Shown here piece after piece: positions 17,895-26,515 of a stretch of 64,000 bases of DNA. The position numbers and the translations under genes are program-made. How positions within the stretch are numbered: position 1 is the stretch's first letter; the number at the start of each line of letters is the position of its first letter. The DNA is from Peribacillus butanolivorans (lineage in GTDB: Bacteria; Bacillota; Bacilli; Bacillales; DSM-1321), in contig NZ_LGYA01000011.1 of the NCBI RefSeq assembly GCF_001273755.1, positions 20,570-84,569 on the forward strand. The letters run 5' to 3'. Under the pieces are notes generated by a model, which saw only the letters and a list, made by a program, of their open reading frames with translations, made no database searches and was not told the origin of the DNA.

Positions 17895-18420
17895 CCCTTC
17901 TCTATGCGTGAACCTATTAAAGGTACACATCTTTCCGTCAACATTACTCCAGTCCAATTATCCTCAAAAGTCATACAATTCTGCATCAAGTATTCACCAT
18001 TTTGTAGAACCAGGCTTTAACTGAGGACCTTTATCAGTTGGACCGAAATGAGGAATTTATGGGTCCTCATGTAAGTCTTGACCGATTCCGTGACCGACAT
18101 ACTCTCAAAATAGAGAAGCAATTAGTCTCGACATAGGTTTGAATAGCATGGGAGATGTTTGAAAGGCGCACGCCTGACATAGCTTCTTTCAACCCTCTAT
18201 ATCATGACTCTTTAGGAATCCTAATAGAGTCACTGCATTTCTTCATCAATTTTGCCGACCGGATATGTCCATGAAGATTACTTATAAAGTAATCGCCCAA
18301 TTCAGGGAATACCAAGTACAAGAACCTGATTAATAAATGTGAGAATGCTCTAGCGAAATCCATTATACCCTTTGTATTAAAGGAATGCACCAAGTTTAAC
18401 TAGTAAGTTGTAAAAATGGT
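17895..18420 (-). pseudogene. map: Decayed methionine aminopeptidase gene at its native locus
   Basis: The adk-infA gap (564 bp) holds the remains of type I methionine aminopeptidase, readable in shifting frames. In order: YKGYNGFR, NQVLVLGIP, WTYPVGKIDEEMQ, YRGLKEAMSGVRLSNISHAI with QTYVE following, then YVGHGIGQDLHEDP, IPHFGPTDKGPQLKPG, and near the end DNW and VDGKMC. Multiple in-frame stops, frameshifts and deletions break it. About 60 N-terminal residues are missing, and the part carrying the metal-binding Asp before WTYPVG is garbled. It ends at the infA ribosome binding site. In Bacillus map sits exactly here. Since type I MetAP activity is essential in bacteria, an intact copy should exist elsewhere. 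Confidence 0.9.
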
Positions 18421-18446
18421 ATGAATTTCATAAATCAATACGATGA

Positions 18447-19100
18447 TTAATTTTGCAAAGCACCAAGTAACACATCAATGTTTTCAAATACCTTATTAAT
18501 ATCTTGCTGTCCGTTAATGTTTACCAAGTATCCTTTTTCTCCGTAGAAATCAAGAAGTGGCTTAGTTTGTTTCAAATTCACATCTAAGCGATTTTGAACC
18601 GTTTCTTCATTATCGTCAGCACGTTGATATAATTCTCCGCCACAGCGGTCGCATACATCATCTTTAGTAGGAGGATTGAATACAAGATGGTATGTCGCAC
18701 CACATGATTTGCAAATACGACGTCCTGTCAATCTTTCCATTAAGATGCTTTTATCCACATCGATATTAATGACAAAATTTATTTTACGATCTAAATCAGT
18801 AAGGATGCTTTCAAGTGCTTCTGCTTGTGCCACAGTACGTGGGAATCCATCAAGCAAAAATCCTTTTAGGCAGTCCTCCTTGCTTAAACGCTCACGTACA
18901 ATGCCGATGGTAACTTCATCAGGTACCAATTCGCCTTTGTCCATGAATGATTTTGCCTTTAGACCTAATTCTGTTCCATCTTTGATAGCTGTTCGGAACA
19001 TATCTCCAGTAGAAATATGAGGGATATTATATTTTTCTACGATTTGTTCGGCTTGAGTGCCCTTACCAGCACCCGGCAGACCCATTAACACTAGATTCAA
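18447..19100 (-). CDS. adk: Adenylate kinase
   Basis: The 217-residue enzyme catalyses ATP + AMP to 2 ADP. P-loop GLPGAGKGTQ (7-16), NMP-binding DGFPRT (84-89) and a zinc lid with Cys130, Cys133, Cys150 and Cys153 are all present, matching the Gram-positive long form. It lies 58 nt after secY in the spc operon. The next gene in the operon, map, is a pseudogene. Start ATG 19100 has a GGGGGAAG site. Confidence 0.98.
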   Translation of the reverse strand: MNLVLMGLPGAGKGTQAEQIVEKYNIPHISTGDMFRTAIKDGTELGLKAKSFMDKGELVPDEVTIGIVRERLSKEDCLKGFLLDGFPRTVAQAEALESILTDLDRKINFVINIDVDKSILMERLTGRRICKSCGATYHLVFNPPTKDDVCDRCGGELYQRADDNEETVQNRLDVNLKQTKPLLDFYGEKGYLVNINGQQDINKVFENIDVLLGALQN

Positions 19101-19158
19101 TTTTCTTCCCCCTCAAACTCTATAATGGGTAAAGGGAACATGTTGTTCCCAAAACTCA

Positions 19159-20454
19159 TTACTTTATAAAGCCTTTATAGTGTCTTTTCACAAGTTGTGA
19201 CTCTAGCTGTTTCATCGTATCAAGGGCTACCCCTACAACGATTAGTAAACTAGTTCCACCAATCTGTGCAGATTGAGGAAGGTCAGCAAGCTTTATGAAA
19301 AATACCGGTAAAACGGCGATGACTGCTAAGAATATAGAACCAACAAACGTTAGACGGTATAAAACACGTGTTAAATATTCTTGTGTACTCTTACCTGGAC
19401 GAATCCCCGGCACATAGCCACCTTGCTTTTTCAAATTCTCAGCCATTTGTTCAGGATTAACCTGAATGAATGCATAAAAATACGCAAAAGCAATGATAAG
19501 AGCAACATATATGATCATACCAATTGGATTGGTATAAACAAGATGTTCTGTAATCCAACTAGTGACACTGTTCTTTCCAAAAAAAGAAGCGATTGTAGTT
19601 GGGGTGATAAGAAATGCCATTGCAAAGATTACCGGAATAACCCCCGCAGCATTTACTTTCAATGGTAAATGTGTAGACTGGCCACCCATTTGTGTACGAC
19701 CTACCGCAGCACGTTTAGCATACTGAATAGGAATTTTACGCAATGCCTGCTGAATAAAAATAACAGCAACCACGATTGCTAATACTGCTAAAACAATAAG
19801 GACAATAGTTATTATTCGTAAAAATAATTGATCTCCAGCATTTTCGAACTGCTGTGCGTAGATCTGGTTTGCCGTATTTGGCAAACTAGCCACGATACCA
19901 GCAAAGATTATGATAGAAATCCCATTACCTACACCTTTAGCAGTGATCAGCTCTCCTAACCACAGAAGAAAAGCTGTTCCTGCCGTTAAGACAGTCGCAA
20001 TAAGCAAGTATGTTGCAATTCCAGGATTTTCAATCAACTGGCCACCTGACATATTATTGAACCCATAAGACATACCAAAAGCTTGGATAAATCCGAGTAT
20101 AATAGTGAAGTACCTCGTGAATTGAGCTAATTTACGGCGCCCTGCTTCTCCTTGTTTAGACCATTCAGTGAACTTTGGTACAACATCCATCTGTAATAGT
20201 TGAACGATAATAGATGCCGTGATATACGGCATAATACCCATCGCTAAAATAGAGAAGTTTTGAAGTGCTCCGCCGCCAAAGGTATTTAAAAGACCTATGA
20301 CGCTTAGCTGGTCCTGTGCAGCGAGAAAATCGGCATTCACATGCGGCACAGGAATAAATGTACCGATGCGATAGACGATTAACATTAGAAGGGTAAAAAT
20401 AATCTTATTCCTTATTTCACCCACGCGCATAAAATTGGAGATCGTGCGAAACAT
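19159..20454 (-). CDS. secY: Protein translocase subunit SecY
   Basis: The 431-residue protein has ten predicted transmembrane helices and forms the SecYEG channel. The N-terminal MFRTISNFMRVGEIRNKIIF and signature blocks (FGGGALQNFSILAMGIMPYI, GIRPGKSTQEYL) are typical. Its ATG shares one base with the rplO stop (TAATG), indicating translational coupling, as is common for rplO-secY. Length matches Bacillus SecY (431). Confidence 0.98.
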   Translation of the reverse strand: MFRTISNFMRVGEIRNKIIFTLLMLIVYRIGTFIPVPHVNADFLAAQDQLSVIGLLNTFGGGALQNFSILAMGIMPYITASIIVQLLQMDVVPKFTEWSKQGEAGRRKLAQFTRYFTIILGFIQAFGMSYGFNNMSGGQLIENPGIATYLLIATVLTAGTAFLLWLGELITAKGVGNGISIIIFAGIVASLPNTANQIYAQQFENAGDQLFLRIITIVLIVLAVLAIVVAVIFIQQALRKIPIQYAKRAAVGRTQMGGQSTHLPLKVNAAGVIPVIFAMAFLITPTTIASFFGKNSVTSWITEHLVYTNPIGMIIYVALIIAFAYFYAFIQVNPEQMAENLKKQGGYVPGIRPGKSTQEYLTRVLYRLTFVGSIFLAVIAVLPVFFIKLADLPQSAQIGGTSLLIVVGVALDTMKQLESQLVKRHYKGFIK

Positions 20455-20894
20455 TAGATCACCTCTGTATTACCGCCAGCAGCTTCGATAGCTTCTTTAG
20501 CAGTAGAAGAGAATTTGTGAGCTTTAACAGTAAGCTTTTTCTCAATGCTTCCTTTTGCAAGAATTTTGATTCCTGCTTTTTCTTTACTTACAATACCAGT
20601 CTCAAGTAATAGAGCTGGTGTTACTTCAGTACCGTCTTCGAAAAGATTTAACGTATCAAGATTCACGATAGCATAGTCTTTACGGTTAATGTTGGTAAAT
20701 CCACGTTTAGGTAAACGTCTGAATAGAGGAGTTTGTCCCCCTTCAAATCCAAGGCGTACACCGCCGCCGGAACGAGCGTTTTGTCCTTTGTGACCTTTAC
20801 CTGCTGTTTTACCGTTACCAGATCCAATACCGCGACCTTTACGTTTACGTTCTTTACGAGAACCTTCTGCAGCTTTTAACTCATGAAGTTTCAT
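20454..20894 (-). CDS. rplO: 50S ribosomal protein L15
   Basis: The 146-residue uL15 has a basic glycine-rich N-terminus (GSGNGKTAGKGHKGQNARSG) that penetrates 23S rRNA, and the family motif GFEGGQTPLFRRLPKRGF. It starts at ATG 20894 with GGAGGTGCC upstream and its stop overlaps the secY start by one base. Confidence 0.98.
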   Translation of the reverse strand: MKLHELKAAEGSRKERKRKGRGIGSGNGKTAGKGHKGQNARSGGGVRLGFEGGQTPLFRRLPKRGFTNINRKDYAIVNLDTLNLFEDGTEVTPALLLETGIVSKEKAGIKILAKGSIEKKLTVKAHKFSSTAKEAIEAAGGNTEVI

Positions 20895-20926
20895 GTTGGC
20901 ACCTCCTTGTTAAGTTAAAAATTATT

Positions 20927-21109
20927 TTATTGTTCTTTTACAGTAACAAGATGAGCAACTTTGGTAATCATACCGCGAATCGCAGGGTTATCATCATGAA
21001 CAACCGTTTGATGCATTTTACGTAAACCCAAAGTGTTAACTGTAACACGTTGATCTTCAGGACGACCAATCAAGCTGCGAGTGAGGGTAATTTCTAATTT
21101 ATTAGCCAT
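20927..21109 (-). CDS. rpmD: 50S ribosomal protein L30
   Basis: The 60-residue uL30 (MANKLEITLTRSLIGRPEDQ) has the compact L30 fold and the conserved TLGLRKMHQTVVHDDNPAIR. It sits between rpsE and rplO, its standard place in the spc operon, and matches the Bacillus length. Confidence 0.97.
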   Translation of the reverse strand: MANKLEITLTRSLIGRPEDQRVTVNTLGLRKMHQTVVHDDNPAIRGMITKVAHLVTVKEQ

Positions 21110-21125
21110 AATTTGATTTCCCTCC

Positions 21126-21626
21126 TTATCCTAACAGTTCTTGTACTGATTTTCCACGTAACTTAGCTACGTCTTCAGCACGTTTCAATTGCTTCAATCC
21201 TTCGATTGTTGCGCGAACCATATTAATAGGTGTGTTAGTACCTAATGATTTAGACAAGATATCGCTAACTCCGCCTAATTCAAGTACCGCACGAACAGGA
21301 CCACCAGCAATTACTCCTGTACCTTCAGAAGCTGGTTTCAATAGAATGTGACCTGCGCCATAGCGTCCGTTCACAAGGTGAGGAATTGTAGTTCCAACCA
21401 TTGGTACAGTAATTAGATTTTTCTTAGCGTCCTCAATAGCTTTACGGATTGCATCCGGAACTTCTTGAGCTTTACCAGTACCAAATCCAACATGACCGTT
21501 TTTATCACCTACAACTACTAGTGCAGTGAAACGGAAACGACGTCCGCCTTTAACAACTTTAGCTACACGATTTACTGTAACTACGCGTTCTTCAAGTTCT
21601 AATTTATTAGGATCAATGCTACGCAT
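21126..21626 (-). CDS. rpsE: 30S ribosomal protein S5
   Basis: The 166-residue uS5 begins MRSIDPNKLELEERVVTVNR. I chose ATG 21626 with AAGGAGGG upstream, which gives the Bacillus length. An 8-codon extension is in frame but overlaps rplR. The double-stranded RNA-binding domain (KVVKGGRRFRFTALVVVGDK) contains the loop where spectinomycin-resistance changes occur, and it looks wild type. S5 contributes to decoding fidelity. Confidence 0.98.
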   Translation of the reverse strand: MRSIDPNKLELEERVVTVNRVAKVVKGGRRFRFTALVVVGDKNGHVGFGTGKAQEVPDAIRKAIEDAKKNLITVPMVGTTIPHLVNGRYGAGHILLKPASEGTGVIAGGPVRAVLELGGVSDILSKSLGTNTPINMVRATIEGLKQLKRAEDVAKLRGKSVQELLG

Positions 21627-21649
21627 CTGTTTATGTCCCTCCTTATCCA

Positions 21650-22012
21650 TTAAAATTCTAAGCCGTTTTCACGAGCAGCGTCAGCCAATGCTTTAACACG
21701 ACCATGGAAGAGGTAACCACCGCGGTCAAATACCACAGCTTTGAAACCTTTTTCAACAGCACGTTTCGCAATAAGTTCGCCAACTTTTTGAGCTGCTTCA
21801 GCATTGCTACTAGCTTCGATACCGATCTCTTTATCAAGAGTTGAAGCACTTGCTAATGTTACGCCTTTTGCATCGTCAATTAATTGTGCGTAAATGTGTT
21901 TGTTTGAACGAAACACATTTAAACGAGGACGAGCTTCTGTTCCAGAAAGCTTTGCACGCACACGTGCATGTCTTTTCTGACGAGTAGCATTTTTATCAAG
22001 CTTCGTAATCAT
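21650..22012 (-). CDS. rplR: 50S ribosomal protein L18
   Basis: The 120-residue uL18 binds 5S rRNA with L5. It has the basic N-terminus ATRQKRHARVRAKLSGTEAR, RPRLNVFRSNKHIYAQLI, and the C-terminal FDRGGYLFHGRVKALADAAR. Start ATG 22012 has GAAAGGAG upstream. Confidence 0.98.
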   Translation of the reverse strand: MITKLDKNATRQKRHARVRAKLSGTEARPRLNVFRSNKHIYAQLIDDAKGVTLASASTLDKEIGIEASSNAEAAQKVGELIAKRAVEKGFKAVVFDRGGYLFHGRVKALADAARENGLEF

Positions 22013-22044
22013 TTACGTCACTCCTTTCGTTTACTTATGCGGCA

Positions 22045-22581
22045 TTACTTACCAGTTTTACCTTCTTTACGACGAACGAATTCGCCTTCGTAACGAATAC
22101 CTTTACCTTTATATGGTTCAGGTGGGCGAACATCACGGATATTAGCTGCAAGAGCTCCTACACGTTCTTTGCTAGCACCTTTAATAATTACTTTTGTATT
22201 AGAAGGAACTTCGACTTCAACACCAGCTTCTGGTTCTATTTCTACAGGGTGAGAATATCCTACGTTAAGGATAAGCTTAGTACCTTGCTTTTGCGCACGG
22301 TACCCAACCCCAATAAGTTCAAGTGATTTTACAAATCCTTTTGATACACCTTCAACCATGTTAGAGATAAGTGCGCGAGTAGTACCGTGTAAAGAACGGT
22401 GAGTCTTCTCGTCAGATGGGCGTGTAACAGTTACCACGTTCTCTTCAACAACGATTGTAAGATCAGGACTAAATGATCTAGATAATTCACCTTTAGGTCC
22501 TTTAACAGTTACTTCACTTCCGTTAACAGTAACTGTTACACCTGCAGGGATTTCAATAGGTTTTTTACCTATACGAGACAT
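22045..22581 (-). CDS. rplF: 50S ribosomal protein L6
   Basis: The 178-residue uL6 begins MSRIGKKPIEIPAGVTVTV. ATG 22581 follows GGAGGTG, while a start five codons earlier would run through that site. The C-terminal PEPYKGKGIRYEGEFVRRKE is the family signature. L6 lies near the sarcin-ricin loop and is needed late in 50S assembly. Confidence 0.98.
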   Translation of the reverse strand: MSRIGKKPIEIPAGVTVTVNGSEVTVKGPKGELSRSFSPDLTIVVEENVVTVTRPSDEKTHRSLHGTTRALISNMVEGVSKGFVKSLELIGVGYRAQKQGTKLILNVGYSHPVEIEPEAGVEVEVPSNTKVIIKGASKERVGALAANIRDVRPPEPYKGKGIRYEGEFVRRKEGKTGK

Positions 22582-22611
22582 ATTGTGCACCTCCATTCTT
22601 GTGAAAATGTA

Positions 22612-23010
22612 TTACCAAACGTATGCTAAAACTTCTCCGCCAACTTGTTTAGAGCGAGCTTCCTTGTCAGTTAAAACTCCGTGAGAAGTAGAAACAACTG
22701 CGATACCTAAACCGTTTAAAACGCGTGGTACTTCTCCAGTTTTTGCATATACACGCAAACCAGGTTTGCTGATACGTTTTAGACCAGTGATAACACGTTC
22801 GTTGTTTGCACCGTATTTTAAGAAGATACGGATGATACCTTGTTTGTTGTCTTCGATTAATTCAAAGTCACGTACGAAGCCTTCACGCTTTAAGATCTCA
22901 GCAATTTCTTTCTTGATCTTTGAAGCAGGAACTTCTAGTTTTTCGTGACGAACCATATTCGCATTACGGATGCGAGTAAGCATATCTGCAATAGGATCTG
23001 TCATGACCAT
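22612..23010 (-). CDS. rpsH: 30S ribosomal protein S8
   Basis: The 132-residue uS8 (MVMTDPIADMLTRIRNANMV) ends in the conserved GVLTDKEARSKQVGGEVLAY. It binds central-domain 16S rRNA early in assembly. In E. coli S8 is the translational repressor of the spc operon; whether it acts so here is not visible. Confidence 0.98.
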   Translation of the reverse strand: MVMTDPIADMLTRIRNANMVRHEKLEVPASKIKKEIAEILKREGFVRDFELIEDNKQGIIRIFLKYGANNERVITGLKRISKPGLRVYAKTGEVPRVLNGLGIAVVSTSHGVLTDKEARSKQVGGEVLAYVW

Positions 23011-23040
23011 TATATTTTACCTCCTTCCCAAACTCGGGTT

Positions 23041-23226
23041 TTACCAGCTAGCTTTTTTAACGCCAGGAATTTGTCCTTTATATGCAAGTTCGCGGAAACA
23101 AATACGACAAAGCTTAAATTTACGTAATACAGAATGTGGACGTCCGCAACGTTCGCAACGTGTATATTCTTGTACTTTAAACTTTTGTTCGCGTTTTTGC
23201 TTTACGATCATAGACTTTTTAGCCAC
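23041..23226 (-). CDS. rpsZ: 30S ribosomal protein S14 type Z (zinc form)
   Basis: The 61-residue uS14 carries Cys24, Cys27, Cys40 and Cys43 (RCERCGRP and LCRICFREL), the zinc ribbon of the short C+ form. It lies between rplE and rpsH, its usual place in Firmicutes. A zinc-free paralogue, if any, lies outside the window. Confidence 0.97.
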   Translation of the reverse strand: MAKKSMIVKQKREQKFKVQEYTRCERCGRPHSVLRKFKLCRICFRELAYKGQIPGVKKASW

Positions 23227-23251
23227 GATTTCGCCTCCCTTTATTTAGAGA

Positions 23252-23791
23252 TTACTTTTGGAACGGCATTCCAACTTGAGTAAGTAGTTCACGAGCTTCT
23301 TCGTCAGTGTTGGCAGTCGTTACGATAACGATATCCATACCACGAACTTTGCTCACTTTATCGTAATCAATCTCAGGGAAGATAAGTTGTTCTTTAACAC
23401 CTAATGTATAGTTCCCACGTCCGTCAAAAGATTTCTTTGAAACGCCGCGGAAATCACGTACACGTGGTAAAGATACTGATACTAGCTTATCAAGGAATTG
23501 ATACATACGTTCTCCACGTAATGTAACTTTCGCTCCGATAGGCATACCTTCACGCAAACGGAAGCCTGCGATTGATTTTTTAGCTTTTGTTACAACTGGT
23601 TTTTGACCAGTGATAAGTGTAAGTTCTTCAACAGCTGTATCTAAAGCTTTTGAGTTAGATACTGCGTCACCAACACCCATATTAATAACGATTTTCTCAA
23701 TGTTTGGTACTTGCATTACTGATTGATAGTTGAATTTACCCATCAATGATGGTGTAATTTCACTTTTGAATTTTTCTTTAAGGCGGCTCAT
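23252..23791 (-). CDS. rplE: 50S ribosomal protein L5
   Basis: The 179-residue uL5 (MSRLKEKFKSEITPSLMGKF) binds 5S rRNA and contacts P-site tRNA. The signature NMGVGDAVSNSKALDTAVEEL and the C-terminal DIVIVTTANTDEEARELL are present. It lies 29 nt after rplX. Confidence 0.98.
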   Translation of the reverse strand: MSRLKEKFKSEITPSLMGKFNYQSVMQVPNIEKIVINMGVGDAVSNSKALDTAVEELTLITGQKPVVTKAKKSIAGFRLREGMPIGAKVTLRGERMYQFLDKLVSVSLPRVRDFRGVSKKSFDGRGNYTLGVKEQLIFPEIDYDKVSKVRGMDIVIVTTANTDEEARELLTQVGMPFQK

Positions 23792-23820
23792 TGCTTAGTG
23801 TACCTCCCTTCATTTATGAC

Positions 23821-24132
23821 TTATTTATCTAAAGTTTCACCTGATATTTTAGCTACGCGTACTTTTTTACCATTTTCAATCTTATATCCAACACGAGTCG
23901 GTTTACCTGATTTTGGATCAAGTGGCATTACATTGGATACGTGAATTGCAGCTTCTCTGCTAATAATTCCACCTTGTGGATTAATTTGAGATGGCTTGGA
24001 ATGCTTTTTCACGATGTTAATTCCTTCAACAAGCACACGATTTTGTTTCGGATATGCTTCAAGAATTGTTCCTTGTTTGCCTTTGTCCTTACCAGAGATG
24101 ACTACGACTTTGTCACCTTTTTTAACATGCAT
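23821..24132 (-). CDS. rplX: 50S ribosomal protein L24
   Basis: The 103-residue uL24 begins MHVKKGDKVVVISGKDKGKQ, a KOW motif. L24 is one of two 50S assembly initiators. ATG 24132 has AAGGAGGTGCC upstream; eleven further in-frame codons do not belong to the protein. Confidence 0.98.
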   Translation of the reverse strand: MHVKKGDKVVVISGKDKGKQGTILEAYPKQNRVLVEGINIVKKHSKPSQINPQGGIISREAAIHVSNVMPLDPKSGKPTRVGYKIENGKKVRVAKISGETLDK

Positions 24133-24175
24133 TAGCTTGGCACCTCCTTGAAAGGCTTTATACAAATTTTACATA

Positions 24176-24544
24176 TTATAGAACTTCTGGAGCTAGAGAA
24201 ACGATCTTCATGAAACTATTGTTACGTAATTCACGAGCAACAGGTCCAAAAATACGAGTTCCACGTGGGCTCTTATCGTCACGGATAATTACACATGCGT
24301 TTTCATCAAAACGAATGTAAGAACCGTCAGGACGACGCATACCACGTTTTGTACGGACAACAACAGCCTTAACGACTTCACCTTTTTTAACAACGCCTCC
24401 TGGTGTTGCCTGTTTAACTGTACAAACGATAACATCACCGATGTTAGCATATTTACGGCCAGAACCACCTAGGACTTTAATTGTTAGTACTTCACGAGCA
24501 CCTGAATTGTCAGCGACTTTTAAACGAGATTCTTGTTGAATCAT
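24176..24544 (-). CDS. rplN: 50S ribosomal protein L14
   Basis: The 122-residue uL14 (MIQQESRLKVADNSGAREVL) sits at the subunit interface beside L19 and is the docking site of the silencing factor RsfS. The signature block CTVKQATPGGVVKKGEVVKA is present. The length equals B. subtilis L14. Confidence 0.98.
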   Translation of the reverse strand: MIQQESRLKVADNSGAREVLTIKVLGGSGRKYANIGDVIVCTVKQATPGGVVKKGEVVKAVVVRTKRGMRRPDGSYIRFDENACVIIRDDKSPRGTRIFGPVARELRNNSFMKIVSLAPEVL

Positions 24545-24585
24545 GTACGGTACCTCCCTTCGGAATTAGCTTAATCCGAACTATA

Positions 24586-24849
24586 TTAAATAATTACTGC
24601 TTTTTCTACTACTTCTACAAGACGGAAGCGTTTTGTAGCTGAAAGTGGACGAGTTTCCATAATACGTACTACGTCGCCAGCTTTCGCTTCATTTAGCTCG
24701 TCATGAGCTTTTAACTTTTTAGAGTATTTCACGCGTTTACCGTATAAAGAATGCTTTTTATAGGTTTCTACAACAACTGTTACTGTTTTATCCATTTTAT
24801 CGGATACTACGCGGCCAGTGTAGATTTTGCGTTGGTTGCGTTCGCTCAT
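24586..24849 (-). CDS. rpsQ: 30S ribosomal protein S17
   Basis: The 87-residue uS17 begins MSERNQRKIYTGRVVSDKMD, an OB fold that binds 16S rRNA early. ATG 24849 follows TGGAGG; five codons further upstream are in frame but cross that site. VRIMETRPLSATKRFRLVEV is the family signature. Confidence 0.97.
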   Translation of the reverse strand: MSERNQRKIYTGRVVSDKMDKTVTVVVETYKKHSLYGKRVKYSKKLKAHDELNEAKAGDVVRIMETRPLSATKRFRLVEVVEKAVII

Positions 24850-24867
24850 TCTGCAAACCTCCATTCA

Positions 24868-25071
24868 TTATCGATTAGTGACACCGATCTCTCTTTGACG
24901 AACAACTGTTTTCATACGAGCAATCGATTTGCGAACTTCACGGATGCGAGCTGTATTTTCAAGTTGTCCAGTAGCTAACTGGAAACGAAGATTAAATAGT
25001 TCTTCTTTAAGAGATTTTAGTTTTTGTTCAATTTCAGCAGTGGTTAGATCTTTGATTTCATTAGCTTTCAT
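24868..25071 (-). CDS. rpmC: 50S ribosomal protein L29
   Basis: The 67-residue uL29 is mostly two helices (MKANEIKDLTTAEIEQKLKS). It lies at the tunnel exit beside L23, near the SRP and trigger factor docking site. Its ATG lies 11 nt inside the end of rplP, so translation is probably coupled. The ribosome binding site is inside rplP. Confidence 0.97.
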   Translation of the reverse strand: MKANEIKDLTTAEIEQKLKSLKEELFNLRFQLATGQLENTARIREVRKSIARMKTVVRQREIGVTNR

Positions 25072-25495
25072 TTGTTTCACCACCAATTTCCTCTCTTTTT
25101 ACAAACTTACATTTGATTGGAAGTTTGTGTGCTGCAAGGCGCAATGCTTCTCTTGCCACCTCTTCAGATACACCAGAGATTTCAAACAATACTTTGCCCG
25201 GTTTAACTACTGCTACCCAACCTTCAGGAGCACCTTTACCGGAACCCATCCGTACTTCAAGCGGTTTTGCAGTGTAAGGTTTGCTTGGGAAAATCTTAAT
25301 CCAAACTTTTCCTCCACGTTTCATGTAACGAGTCATCGCAATACGAGCTGCCTCGATTTGACGGTTAGTGATCCAAGAAGCTTCTTGAGCTTGAAGTCCA
25401 AATTCTCCAAAATGAACTTCAGTGCCGCCCTTAGCCATCCCTCTCATCTTACCGCGATGTTCACGACGGTATTTTACGCGTTTTGGCAATAACAT
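25061..25495 (-). CDS. rplP: 50S ribosomal protein L16
   Basis: The 144-residue uL16 begins MLLPKRVKYRREHRGKMRGM. It organises the A-site tRNA region and is a late assembly protein. WITNRQIEAARIAMTRYMKR and RMGSGKGAPEGWVAVVKPG are signatures. ATG 25495 lies one base after the rpsC stop. A 17-codon upstream extension overlaps rpsC and is not used. Confidence 0.98.
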   Translation of the reverse strand: MLLPKRVKYRREHRGKMRGMAKGGTEVHFGEFGLQAQEASWITNRQIEAARIAMTRYMKRGGKVWIKIFPSKPYTAKPLEVRMGSGKGAPEGWVAVVKPGKVLFEISGVSEEVAREALRLAAHKLPIKCKFVKREEIGGETNES

Positions 25496-25496
25496 A

Positions 25497-26153
25497 TTAT
25501 TTTCCTCCTTCCTCAGATTTCTTCTTAGTAGGAAGAACTTCTCCACGGTAGATCCAAACTTTCACGCCTAGCTTCCCGTAAGTAGTATCTGCTTCAGCAT
25601 GAGCATAATCTATGTCAGCACGAAGTGTGTGAAGTGGAACTGTTCCTTCGCTGTAGTGTTCAGCACGAGCAATATCAGCACCGCCAAGACGACCAGAAAC
25701 TTGTGTTTTGATTCCTTTTGCGCCAGAACGCATAGTGCGTTGAATAGCTTGTTTTTGAGCACGACGGAATGAAACACGGTTTTCTAATTGACGAGCGATG
25801 TTTTCAGCAACCAATTTTGCATCAAGATCTGCTCTTTTAATTTCAATGATATTAATATGAACTCTTTTGCCAGTTAGCTGGTTCAAAGCTTTACGAAGTG
25901 CTTCAACTTCAGTACCGCCCTTACCGATAACCATTCCTGGTTTAGCAGTATGAACTGATACATTGATGCGGTTAGCAGCACGTTCGATTTCAACCTTGGA
26001 TACAGAAGCATCACTTAAGCGTTTCGCGATATATTCACGAACTTTAATGTCTTCATGCAAAAGAGTAGCGTAGTCTTTATCAGCGTACCATTTGGATTCC
26101 CAATCACGAATGATTCCGATACGCAAACCGATAGGATTTACCTTTTGACCCAC
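25497..26153 (-). CDS. rpsC: 30S ribosomal protein S3
   Basis: The 218-residue uS3 (MGQKVNPIGLRIGIIRDWES) has a type II KH domain (GMVIGKGGTEVEALRKAL) and the C-terminal signature domain ending YGKLGVKVWIYRGEVLP. S3 lines the mRNA entry channel and contributes to helicase activity. It starts three bases after the rplV stop. Confidence 0.98.
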   Translation of the reverse strand: MGQKVNPIGLRIGIIRDWESKWYADKDYATLLHEDIKVREYIAKRLSDASVSKVEIERAANRINVSVHTAKPGMVIGKGGTEVEALRKALNQLTGKRVHINIIEIKRADLDAKLVAENIARQLENRVSFRRAQKQAIQRTMRSGAKGIKTQVSGRLGGADIARAEHYSEGTVPLHTLRADIDYAHAEADTTYGKLGVKVWIYRGEVLPTKKKSEEGGK

Positions 26154-26156
26154 AGA

Positions 26157-26498
26157 TTACCCCTCCTTCTTTTCTGATACAACGATTGTAATATGACTAG
26201 TACGTTTGTTTATTGCACTCGCACGACCTTGAGCGCGAGGACGGAAACGTTTTAATGTTGGTCCTTCGTTTACGTATGCCTCTGAAACGACTAGGTTATT
26301 AATATCCATTTCGTAGTTGTGTTCTGCATTTGCGATAGCAGATTTCAGAATTTTTTCTACGACTGGAGAAGCAGATTTTGGTGTTAAGCGAAGAATCGCT
26401 ACTGCTTCACCTACTTGTTTTCCTCGAATTAAATCTGCGACTAAACGCACTTTACGAGGAGCAATACGAACTGTTTTAGCGACAGCTTTTGCTTGCAT
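26157..26498 (-). CDS. rplV: 50S ribosomal protein L22
   Basis: The 113-residue uL22 begins MQAKAVAKTVRIAPRKVRLV. Its long beta-hairpin lines the exit tunnel (FRPRAQGRASAINKRTSHIT). Macrolide-resistance changes map to this hairpin, and no insertion or deletion is evident. ATG 26498 has GGAGGGC upstream. Confidence 0.98.
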   Translation of the reverse strand: MQAKAVAKTVRIAPRKVRLVADLIRGKQVGEAVAILRLTPKSASPVVEKILKSAIANAEHNYEMDINNLVVSEAYVNEGPTLKRFRPRAQGRASAINKRTSHITIVVSEKKEG

Positions 26499-26515
26499 GA
26501 GATGCCCTCCTCTCA

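Noticed and set aside
17883..17957. N-terminal extension of infA by 25 codons
   Set aside because: It reads through the tail of the map remnant (VDGKMC) and lacks a ribosome binding site; IF-1 begins at 17882.
18202..18393. Small open frame of 63 codons between adk and infA
   Set aside because: It is an out-of-frame reading of the map pseudogene, whose true frame fragments match methionine aminopeptidase.
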